A stretch of DNA of 64,000 nucleotides from Trichostrongylus colubriformis (taxonomy: Eukaryota > Nematoda > Chromadorea > Rhabditida > Trichostrongylidae): positions 15,235,863 through 15,299,862 of the forward strand of contig OZ022256.1 in NCBI GenBank assembly GCA_963978905.1. The letters run 5' to 3'. Each line of letters starts with the position of its first letter. The first letter of the stretch is position 1. A program made the translations under genes and the position numbers. Positions 1 through 9,940 of this stretch are shown here, piece after piece. The notes under the pieces were generated by a model. The model saw nothing but the letters and a program-made list of their open reading frames with translations. It made no database searches and was not told the origin of the DNA.

Positions 1-1337
1 ATCAGCTCCTCTTCGAAAAGAGTGAAAGAAACTGCTAGCCAGTCTCTGCAGTCGTTCAACGTAAGCAGTAGTCGTCCGAGTAAAGCCCATTCCGATTATG
101 GCATCTAAGGACATCAATTAGCTCAAATCTGGTCCAGCTATTGCCACGCATGGGGACAATTCTTTTCTACTCAACCAATTGTACCCCTTCTTGTGGTTAA
201 CATAGACTATCCAGCTTCCATGCTTTGCGGTTCCTTATAGCGTGATGATCTTCGGATTCAAACCTCCGAAAATATTATCCTGTCTAGTGAGCGTTCAAAG
301 AGCTGTGAGGTGGACAACGGCAATCTCCTGATCCAATATGATGGAACATCGGGAACTGTGGAATGATAGATGGCAATGAGCAGCTGTTCTCTCGTCCTCA
401 CGTAGACTGGTAATAAATTATGGGTTAGAAATAGGAATTCAAATTTGAGCCGGCTCTTGCTGTAGTGTAACAGAGCAACTCGTCATACATTTCAGAAAAT
501 ATCGGAGCATGCTCTAACTTACTGTGGTAATAGATAATTGATGAGGCGGTGAAACCACAAGGGATTCTGGAAATTTTGGAAGTGTCGCAAAACTTATGCA
601 CCAACCTATGCAAAGTGCTTCAGCTCGAATTAACCTTTCGCGTTATGAAAATTTCCATTGTTATCTAAGAGTCAAGTGACCCGATTCCCATTTGGAATTC
701 GAATTCGGAAGTATTTCAACACAATTTTCGAGAGAAGACACGATGCGAAAGTGATGCTGAATGAGTGATCTAAGAGATTATGGAAAATGAAAGGTGGTGG
801 TAAATCAATGGCAAGTAAAACACATCAGGCCTATCCTGCTTAACGATAATTTAATGTCTGTGGGATCTTTCATAGATGAGCACCGCCCTAATCGCCGCTA
901 GTAGAAGGGCACTGAAAAGCCTACCAACCACACCCTTAACAAGCTACGTGACCAGAAGCCTTCGCGTTTCTGCATCGCGCTGCACCATGTCGAGAATTGC
1001 GTCCCAGCACTGGAACGCATTGTCCCAGAAAGCAGTTTTTGATACCACCCCTCCAAACTCGCTGAATTTCGCACCTATCTTGAGCGGGTATCCAAAATAT
1101 TTAGTGCTGCGAGATACTAGATATCTCTCGAAGGCTTGTATAAGAGAATACTGCATGGTAATGATGAGAAGTGCTTAACCACGTGATAGGCATGGAGTTT
1201 CATTACCTATCTATTATTACTTGATAATTTTACCTGTTATGTAGATTTATTTGTCATGGGTGTTACTGGAACTTTTGTATATTCTAGGTTAGACTTATCT
1301 TTCTAAAAAACACTTTTCCCTGAGAAGATCACTTCTA
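1..1337. other. No gene recognised
   Basis: Probably intron or 5' flank of the plus-strand K2P gene. Short open frames only. GCGTCCCAGCACTGGAACGC near 1000 recurs in similar form near 2190 (GCGTCCCAGCATTGGGACGC). Confidence 0.5.
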
Positions 1338-2064
1338 CTGGATTGAGGAATAAGTTCCCACGGTTTTTTTGTGCTCCGTTTTTCACATTGTTTCCTTAAT
1401 CTTCCAACAAAGCTTATATATGCATTCGATAGAGCTTTTTTTGCTCTACAAGATGGTGCTACTAGCCTCCCGAATACTCCCACAATTTGATATCCTTGAG
1501 GCTCAGATATGGGGTACACAGTAATAGTCTACCCACAATTTTTTTCGCGAGATTCGAAAAATCGAGATTTTACCAAACACTTTTATCGTACAAAGAACCC
1601 CTCTATTATAACAGTAGATGGCTCAGGTATGTCTTCTTCCCTCATCTGATTCCATCCGACGTGGAAAAGGCCTGCTTTTTTGGACCTCGATGCGCCGAAA
1701 AAGCAGTTTTTCCCCTACAAATTACTCCATCTCTAAACTTTGAAAATAACAAACAAAGGATCAAAACAAGTAGCACCGTACTATGGAGAGGAAAAAGCTT
1801 CACTGATTTTATGTGCACATACATTTTTTGATCCCGATAGCAGACGAGGAAGATGAAGTATCGGAAGTGGCACTTTGCCTTCAGCTTACTTCATTTGCAA
1901 ACCTTATATAATATTAGGCAATCAAAGGAATCGAAAAACAAATAGTAGCGTTTCATAGAGCTGAAAAAGCTCTATCAAAAACATATATAAGCTTCGTCGA
2001 AAGATGAAGGGAACAATGTGAAAAACAGAGAACAAAGAAACTGCGGGAACTTATTCCAACCCAA
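1338..2064. mobile_element. Foldback element, family X, copy 1 (degenerate)
   Basis: The left end (GGATTGAGGAATAAGT near 1340) and right end (ACTTATTCCAACCCAA to 2064) match the family X termini. The GAGCTTTTTTTGCTC unit near 1430 and its inverted form near 1960 remain. The arms are eroded. It lies upstream of the first recognised exon of the plus-strand K2P gene. Confidence 0.65.
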
Positions 2065-2344
2065 TATATACCCAAAGCATAAAAAAAATTTATTGAAAAG
2101 TTGCAAGCGGACCATACCCTAGATACCCTTGTGGTTTGCTGCATACCACCATTGAGACGCATTGTCTTACGCGGCAGAAAATGTGCGTCCCAGCATTGGG
2201 ACGCAATGTCGCAATGTCGTGTAAATAGGGCATGGAACACATCTTCGGTGCGAGTAGGTTGTGTGCCGAAAACAACTGGTTTCTTGCACCTAAAACCGCA
2301 TATTGGGATTAATTTACTAATTCGAACACAAATTTCGCTTTCAG

Positions 2345-4649
2345 GAGGGCTATGGGATATCTGGAGCCGCACGAAGACAGCATGATCTCATTACCAATAA
2401 AGTTTTGCCTTCTATTGTTGGCAGGTGAGTGGAGTATCCTTCGACAACCGGTCACTTGTTCTTCTCATATGAGGTCTTTATCATGACGTTCTCTGTTATC
2501 CATCAGATTTGGGTGAAATCTAAATACATAACAGGAAAGGTTCCAGCCATCACGGTGATCTCTAGAGCTGTTATAAAAGACAGGATCAGTTCTGTATATT
2601 CCCCAATGGCTCACCGTGATCATTATTATTTTTACCGTAATCAATCATTATCTTATCATGCAAACTTCAGAACAGTTGCAATTGTGGCAAAGTCAATTGC
2701 TCAAAAAATGCCGCAAGTACTTCCGGAAAAGGCAAAAGTGAGGCTGGAACGACAATTGTAGTACATGGAACTATATAGTATAGAAACAAGGGTGCCATCG
2801 AAGAATTACATGCTGCATTTTTTGGTCTAACGTTTTGTGTTGAGTTGTTGAGTTGTGTTGAGTGCTGTACGTGTATTTGCAGTGACATAACATTCTATTT
2901 GACGCCTGGAGGTCGAACAATGTTTTGTTGACACTTTTCGAAATTTGCGAAAATCAGAAAAATATGAAAATAAGAAATCAGTAGGAATCACATTGAAAAG
3001 AGAGGAAAAGGCAATCTACGCTTCTTTGACGGTCCTTCATGTAAATAAACCTCCAGTCGCCACCAATTTTGTTGGGTGTGGAGCGTAACATTTGAGAAAC
3101 CGACTGCACAGCGAGAGAAGACGGGAAGGAGTATTCTCATCTCATTGGCTGTTTGCGTAGGGTTTTCAAAAGGAAGAAAAAAGTAGTGAGTTGGAGGCTG
3201 GTACGACTAACAGCATTGAAGCGCTTGAGCATTCAGATTGGAGCGACCACTTTCCGTACTATTCTACGGAAGAAACGCATGCAGATAGTAGTGATATGCG
3301 ATTATATTCAAAGTAATCGACAATTTTGCGATTTCAGGAAATCAAGGAGTTTATTAAAACTTTGTCGGCTGTTCTAATGCCAACCGGTGCCACAACGAGA
3401 GAAGGCATATTGACAGTGCTAATTCGATTAAAAGAAGGCTAAGTAATCTCTTTCAGGTTATCTTTTCTTTTCTGCCGTGTTTATCTACTTTTTTGATGAA
3501 TGGATGGGTTATATATCGCATACTGGTATGTCGTTCTTCACGGCTTTCTACTTCTCCTACATATCTATTTCGACGATTGGCTTGGGAGATATTATGCCCA
3601 ACAACGCCACGGTGAGGATTCATGTGACTTTAATTAGTGAGTTGTCAAGATTTTTATTGTCTACACTGTCTAACTTCCTCTCTGCAATCTTGCCTACAAA
3701 CTAATCCTTCGTTATGCATATGTATGTCACATCGATGTATCCTTATGTGAATCCGTGACTTCATACAAGCACTCCCGTGCTAACAAAAAGGTTAGCGGAC
3801 ATTCGAGTGAAATGACTTGAGCCTCCGCAAAAGCCTGGGATATCAGCAATGAATATGCGGAGCTTTCGCAAGAATAATTGAATTCCTTGACTATTTTTGC
3901 ATGTCTCGTTCAGTTTCATCCAATCATCTCTGCGCTTTTCTTTTTTGGAATGCCAGTAATGAAGGTGGTCAACCGGGCCACATATGTGTTTATTGAAAAC
4001 GGTGTCTTTGGTAAGTTTTTACTTCTGTATTTGATCATACAAATCGAGTACATAAGGAATAAGTAACAGAAATGCTAAGTTCTGTCGAACGTTCCTCATA
4101 TTAAGGTGCATTTACACTTCTTGAAAGCTCTATTGATCGACTAACAACAAAGATCCAGCCCCAGTCACGCGAAGAAGAGGTAAGAACGTTAGAAGCCTTG
4201 CGATGACGGAAAAACTGTGCCGCATTCATTATAAGACACTTCGACTAAAGCTATACGGTAGAGAAGGGAAGTTGGGAAAAGGTAACTCAAAGAAATTCCA
4301 GACATCCACTCAACCGTCAAGGAAGGTCAGTCGCTGCAGCTATTGTAGCCATCTCAATATCAACGAGTCGGAAGAAGAGGTAACATTTTTTATGTTTTGA
4401 GAATCCAAGAATTGTTGAAATTCCTGTGGGACCCTCGAAACAAACGATTGGCATAGAGATCAAGAAGCAAACTCTTTTCAGAACCAAGCCACTGACTTGC
4501 TGAACGGTTTGACGATACGTTCGCTGGCCGCATTCGCAAGGGCGAATTCTGATGTGTACGGCGGCGGATTTGGACGTGTTAATCTACGGGCAGGTGATCT
4601 TGTTCACTCGAAGACGAGCGTTTCCCAGAATCCAGGCACGCCTGCTTGA
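2345..4649 (+). CDS. TWK-type two-pore potassium channel, 3' half (TM3 to stop), six exons
   Basis: Exons read from splice sites and homology to the minus-strand paralog in this window: 2345-2424, 3457-3611, 3914-4010, 4106-4179, 4302-4379, 4482-4649 (TGA at 4647). Phases join without a break. The first exon encodes a cytosolic linker and start of TM3 (SLPIKFCLLLLAG). The second carries pore 2 with the filter TIGLGD, the third TM4 (ALFFFGMPVMKVVNR). The last ends in a tail with GGGFGRVNLRAGD, matching GGDFGRVNLRRGD in the paralog. Exons 1 and 3 have exactly the paralog's lengths (80 and 97 bp). K2P channels are plasma-membrane dimers passing background potassium current; two pores per subunit are required. 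Pore 1, TM1 and TM2 are not found between positions 1 and 2344, so the 5' part lies before the window or is lost. The acceptor at 4105 is AAG rather than CAG. A foldback transposon sits just upstream, in the presumed preceding intron. Confidence 0.8.
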
Positions 4650-5230
4650 TCCTAGAGCATGTATAGGTGTCTTGTGAATAGCTGTGCTAGTTCAAGTGTC
4701 AGGATGTGGAGATATATTCACGAATAACATTGATTCGATTAATAATATAGAGTTCAATCAAGTATGAGAATGAATATTTCGATGGTGATATACTTGCAAG
4801 ATTGGGAATGCAATATTTTATCTATACATATTTCGCTGTCTACTTACTGTTGCCTTGAAGGCAGCGGGCATCTTGGGCTTCCTTGGGCCTTACAAGAAAC
4901 GCCCATCTGGTCACGGTTAGCATTTCAGAACGGTTTTTTTCATTTTATAGGTTCACAAACATGAAGCAAAAAACCGACCTCAAATTCGGCTAAATGGTTG
5001 GGGGGGGGGGTCAAAAAATGAATGACAAGTGTTACTTGGAAAGAAGCAATTTTGACCAGTTTGTTGCAGTGCTTTCCAGCTGTGGCCTTTAGTATATGCA
5101 TACCAGAAGAGTCCCTCCAAACCTTCGCCAAAATCAATGCGAACTGGATCCAATATGTGGAGTCACCTTTGGTAACCGGTAAATGAGGCATAGAGAACTC
5201 ATATGGGATGCACCGCTGCTGATCACTCGC

Positions 5231-5317
5231 AGCGCTTGGATGGTCGAATGGATAGTGGGATGGACAGGCATTGACACAGTGGGGAGGCGTTTGTGATTCG
5301 ACTCCCCTCCATATCAT
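5231..5317 (+). other. tRNA-like sequence (possible SINE head)
   Basis: GGTCGAATGGATAGTGGG resembles an A box and GTGATTCGACTCCCC a B box, with about 50 bp between. The T-loop region has an over-long loop and the acceptor stem does not pair well, so it is not called as a functional tRNA. Confidence 0.3.
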
Positions 5318-5521
5318 CAATTTTATTTTCTTGATTTTCTTTGTCCAGCGCTATTCTATTTGCGCACATTCAAAATGACTGCAATTTTCGTTGATGGTGC
5401 ACCAAAGTGACCTCATTTACAAGCTTCTAGTGCCAGCGAGCACGCGTGCCAAGCGTTTTCGTGCGAATCTAGGGTGATATTCGTGCTCAGGAGACACAAT
5501 TAGCCCTAGATACAAAATATA

Positions 5522-6342
5522 GGGTCCGCCAATAAGTGCGCTCGATCTTTAAAATGAAATAAAGCAAGTTGTGTGAGAGGTGTGAATGAAATCAATTTTT
5601 TGTTCGAAAGAGTATTCGAAGGCATTTTGTATGGAAAATAATATCGTTCAAATGGCCACCTCGGCTTCTCTTGGTGTTATTTTTTTATTAGGCAACCAAC
5701 CGAGGAAATTCGCGCGGTTTTCTAATTGATATTTGTATGCAATGTATCGCTGAACTTCGCTGAAACTTTGCCCAGGGGGTTATCTGGGGTGCTGATCACG
5801 AATATGGCATCCGTTTTTGGCGTTTGCGCCAATTAGGTGCAATTGCACCAAATTGGTGCAACAACTGTTCTTCACCAACTTTGTTTGAAATTGTCGTCTA
5901 GGAGCTATTCAGGATGCTCAGGATGCTGATCACGATATGACATTCGTTTTCCCAAATAACCCCGCCTGGGCAAAGTTTCAGCGATTTTGGTGGAAACGAG
6001 TTGTTGCACCCACATGGTGCAATTGCATCAAATTGGCGCAAACGTCAAAAATCGATATCATATTCGTGATCAGCACCCCAAATAACTCCCTGGGCAAAGT
6101 TTCAGCGAAGTTCAGCGATACATTGCATAGAAATATCGATTAGAAAAAACCGCACGAACTTTTTTGGTTGCCTAATTAAAAAAATAACACCAAGCGAAGC
6201 CGAGGTGGCCATTTGAACGATATTATTTTCCATACAAAATGCCTTCGAATACTCTTTCGAACAAAAAATTGATTTCATTCACACCTCTCACACAACTTGC
6301 TTTATTTCATTTTAAAGATCGAGCGCACTTATTGGCGGACCC
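5522..6342. mobile_element. Palindromic foldback element, non-coding
   Basis: The ends start GGGTCCGCCAATAAGTG and are flanked by TA. Arms of about 390 bp are near-identical in their outer 250 bp. The centre is near 5930, with GTGCAATTGCACC-type small palindromes. No transposase similarity was seen, and the short frames here are chance. Confidence 0.8.
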
Positions 6343-6808
6343 TATACTATCCAAATTGAGATTTTGACCCAAAATGGAGACAGTGCGATGGACATGACCA
6401 CATAGTCACTGCTCTACCTTTACAAACGAACAGCTATTAGCTTCGATTAAATTCAATGAAGCATGTGTGGGATCAACGCACTTCAAGTAAACTGCACCTG
6501 GCAACACCATGCGGTGAAAGGAGATAGAAAATATTTCTTTACATCGGCTGCCGACCTCCTTCGTTGAGCGCTCTTTACTATGGCATTAGTGATACTAGGG
6601 GTCGCCCAATTTTCCGAGTTCGGGTCCAAATCACGATTAGGCTGAAAACTTGTTACCTAGGGTAGTTCGACCCTCTGAGCATGAATATCACACGTTGTCC
6701 TCAGTGGGGATCGAACCACCAACTATTTTCTGTGCCCCCCAAAACCATTTGGTCGATTTGAGAGCGGTTTTTTGCTTCATGTATGTGACCCTATAAAATG
6801 CAAAACTA

Positions 6809-8123
6809 TTGGGTTGAGGAATAAGTCCCCGCCGTTTTTTCAACCCCGTTTTTCACATTGTTTCTTCCGTCTTTGACAAATTTTATATATGTTTTCGATA
6901 GAGCTTTTTCTGCTCTACAAGACGCTACTATCGCTTTTTCGATTTCTTCGACTACCTGATATTTATGAGGTTTGGAAATGATGTAAGCTGCAGGCAAAAA
7001 AATTGGTACTTACACACCTCATCTTTCTCGTCTGTCATGGAGATCAAAAAATGCCTGTGTATATGTTTTGGATAGAGCTTTTTCAGCTCTACAGAATGGT
7101 ACTACTGTTTATACAAATCGCCCAACTCTTTGCTGTTTTTAACACTCACAAATGCAATACTCGCAAAAGTGTGCACCCTCGTTCTTCTCTTCCTCGCCAA
7201 CCATCGAGATTGGAAAAATGTGCATATATGCATTCGATAGAGCTCTTTTTGCTCTACAAGATGATGTCACTATTCTTTCGTAATCTCTCATATTTTAGGA
7301 TGTAGGAATAAGTTTCCACCTGTTTTTCAATTCAAAATTGCGTACTGAAAATTGATTTTTAGGCAGAGTGTTCTATATTGTTCGATAGAGCTCTTTTGGC
7401 TCTAGAAGCTGGTGTTAACGGTTTTTGTTCGAATGGAGTTTTGCCATTTTTTAGATTATTGAAATGTCGACGAAATCGAGCATTTTTGTCACATGTGCTG
7501 AAAATGCTCGATTTCGCCGACATTTAAATGATCTAAAAAATGGCGAAAATTGATATGAACAAAAACCGTAGAAATTATGTTGTAGAGCAAAAAGAGCTCT
7601 ATCAAACATTATATCACTTTGCCAAAAAAATTTATTTTCAGTACGCAATTTTGAATTGGAAAACGATCTTCCTGTAGAGCAAAAAGAGCCCTATCGAATG
7701 CATATATGCACATTTTCTTCAATCTCGATGGTAGGCGAGGAAGACGCGATAACGATAGTGCGCTCTTTTGCGAGTACTGCATTTGTGAGTCTTAAAAACA
7801 GCAAAAGGTTGAGCGATTTGAATAAACAGTAGTACCATTCTGTAGAGCTGAAAAAGCTCTATCGAAAACATAACACAGGCATTTTTTAATCTCGATGACA
7901 GACGAGAAAGATGAGGTGCGCAAGTACCAAATTTTTGCCTACAGCTTACATCATTTCCAAACCTCTTAAATATTAGGTAGTCGAAGAAATCGAGAAAACG
8001 ATAGTAGCGTCTTGTAGAGCAGAAAAGCTCTATCGAAAACATATCTGAGCTTTGTCAAAGATGAAGGAAACGATGTGAAAAACGGGGTTGAAAAAAACGG
8101 CGGGGACTTATTCCTCAACCCAA
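6809..8123. mobile_element. Large foldback element with repeated internal units (family X), copy 2
   Basis: The ends start TTGGGTTGAGGAATAAG, flanked by TA (6807-6808, 8124-8125). Arms of about 640 bp meet at a hairpin near 7500. Each arm contains about four diverged units of 150-170 bp marked by TTCGATAGAGCTTTTT followed by GCTCTACAAGATG (near 6896, 7068, 7228, 7378). Non-coding. Confidence 0.85.
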
Positions 8124-8651
8124 TATTTTGAAAAAGCTCACCGTGACCTGATGGGCCTTCCTTATTAGAGAGATGGGTCTTGCAGCTAGCCTCTGTCGGA
8201 GCGGAGGCGAGAGAGGGAGGAGGAGGGGCAGTTAAGACAGGCTGCTAAACGCAGACTCGAAGTCTACCACTGAGATACACCGAGAATATGCCGTCAACCA
8301 GAACATGCGCTCAGGTGCCCACTGTCTTTGAACATTGTAATCACCACATCCCTTCTCAAACACATCAGATGTGAAATCCACAATCGGGACCAGGGAAGTG
8401 AGAGAAGCGGTACGATTCGTCGTGGAAGGTGCGTGCGTTCTAAGTTTTGGAAGAGACGGAATCATGTCGGACGGATGGGTGTGTCAGAAGGGTCAACTAG
8501 GACATTGTGAAGTGCGAAACAAGCGAGCATGTGCCGAATGCCCTGCTTGTCCCTTTATGTATCGGCCGTGTACTTCAAAGCGACCGCGCCTTCTTAACTG
8601 ACCCTACTAACTGAATTCTCCTGACGCGCACCCACGTTCGGATGACTATTT
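8124..8651. other. No gene recognised
   Basis: Overlapping short frames at 8232-8601 look like chance. On the minus strand near 8280, GTGTATCTCAGTGGTAGAC resembles a tRNA D-arm but no full tRNA follows. Confidence 0.5.
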
Positions 8652-8653
8652 TA

Positions 8654-9938
8654 TTAGGTCGTTCAGTATGAAATGTCCGTTTTTCAGTAGTGCATAGTTC
8701 GAGAGTCCGTATCTAAGGCAAAACGCTCCGGCAGTCCTTGGTACTGAGTTTTGGTAAAGGTGCAGCCTCCCTCTTTCTTACCTTCGGTGGACCTCCGGCT
8801 GCCGTGGAATCTGACTTTTTTAGAAAGGTTTTTGTAACGACATGGACAAGTCCAAATTGCGTGTTGTCTTGGAGTACGAGTTCCGCCGTGGAAGCACCGC
8901 AGCACAGGCAGTTCGGAATATCACCGTCGTCTTTGGAGAGGATGCCCCTAACGAACGAACAGTACGTCGATGGTTTGCAAAGTTTGAATCCGGCGACTTC
9001 GATCTTCAAAATGAGTCGAGAGGACGGCCCGAGTGCAAGCTGAACAACGATGAGCTTAAAGCCGTAGTGGAAGCTGATCCCACTCAAAGTACTCGAGAAT
9101 TAGCGGCAAAGTTTGGAGTATGTAAGGTGACGATCTCGTCTCATTTGAAGCAAATTGGCAAGAGTAGGAAGCTGGACCGTTGGGTACCGCACGACTTGAG
9201 CGATCGTCAGAAGAGGGTCCGCCTTGAGGCTTGCCTTTCCTTACTTTCTAGGCAAAAAAGCGAGCCTTTCTTACACCGTCTCGTCACATGTGACGAGAAG
9301 TGGATCCACTTCGATAACAGGAAGCGGTCTTACCAGTGGTTGGACAAGTCGGAACCGCCAAAACCTACGCCGAAGCCGGACCCTCACCAGAGGAAGACTA
9401 TGGTATCAGTTTGGTGGTCCTCCGCAGGAGTGATTCACTACAGCTTTACGAGACCTGGTCAGGCGATCACGGCGGAGGCGTACTGTCAACAGCTGGAGGA
9501 AATGATGGAGAAGCTTGCTGTTATGCAGCCGAGAATGATTAACAGAGACCGACCGCTCCTACTGCAGGACAACGCTCGGCCACATGTGGCAAACTCGACC
9601 TTGTTAAAATTACAGGATTTGGACTTGGAAACTCTCGTTCATCCTCCTTACTCTCCCGACCTAGCACCTACAGATTACCATTTCTTTCAAGCTTTAGATC
9701 ACTTCTTGCAGGGAAAATTATTCAATTCTTATGATGATGTAGAAAGTGCCTTTCATGATTTTATTGCCTCTCGCTCCCCAGATTTCTATAGAGATGGAAT
9801 TAATAAGTTACCTTTAAAATGGCAAAGATGTGTTGATAACTTAGGATCATATTTTGATTGATTGTAATTTGCGTTGTATGAGATATGATAAACTGAAGTT
9901 GACTCTCAAAAACGGACATTTCATACTGAACGACCTAA
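8654..9938 (+). mobile_element. Intact-looking mariner transposon
   Basis: The 31-bp terminal inverted repeats at 8654-8684 and 9908-9938 match perfectly (starting TTAGGTCGTTCAGTATG) and are flanked by TA on both sides (8652-8653, 9939-9940). The 1285-bp body holds one uninterrupted transposase gene. The layout is that of an autonomous mariner of the Hsmar1/cecropia type. A mariner named bandit has been described from the hookworm Ancylostoma caninum; identity with it was not tested. Confidence 0.95.
8842..9861 (+). CDS. Mariner transposase, D,D34D, 339 aa
   Basis: This is the cut-and-paste transposase that binds the TIRs and cuts DNA at TA. Residues 1-110 hold the paired helix-turn-helix DNA-binding region (NERTVRRWFAKF at about 37-48). 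The linker motif WVPHDL is at 114-119, close to the usual WVPHEL. Catalytic aspartates are D151 (TCDEKW), D243 (LQDNARPHVA) and D278 (YSPDLAPTDYHFF), with 34 residues between the last two as in mariners. Length is normal for the family (about 340-350) and there are no stops or frameshifts. The ATG at 8842 lies 188 bp inside the left end, typical spacing. All visible signature residues are kept, so this copy may be active or very recently inserted. Confidence 0.95.
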   Translation: MDKSKLRVVLEYEFRRGSTAAQAVRNITVVFGEDAPNERTVRRWFAKFESGDFDLQNESRGRPECKLNNDELKAVVEADPTQSTRELAAKFGVCKVTISSHLKQIGKSRKLDRWVPHDLSDRQKRVRLEACLSLLSRQKSEPFLHRLVTCDEKWIHFDNRKRSYQWLDKSEPPKPTPKPDPHQRKTMVSVWWSSAGVIHYSFTRPGQAITAEAYCQQLEEMMEKLAVMQPRMINRDRPLLLQDNARPHVANSTLLKLQDLDLETLVHPPYSPDLAPTDYHFFQALDHFLQGKLFNSYDDVESAFHDFIASRSPDFYRDGINKLPLKWQRCVDNLGSYFD

Positions 9939-9940
9939 TA

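Noticed and set aside
1..60. Open frame ending in a GTAAGC donor, possible upstream exon of the plus-strand K2P gene
   Set aside because: Its phase does not match the TM1 or pore exons expected and it shows no similarity to the paralog.
190..350. Weak resemblance (SVMIFGF) to the TM2 exon of the K2P channel
   Set aside because: The match breaks after a few residues, there are no splice sites in phase, and stops interrupt it.
5231..5317. Functional tRNA gene
   Set aside because: A- and B-box-like sequences are present, but arms and acceptor stem do not fold; kept only as a tRNA-like element.
7451..8042. Open frames inside the family X foldback
   Set aside because: They are produced by the inverted arms and appear in both orientations; no protein family.
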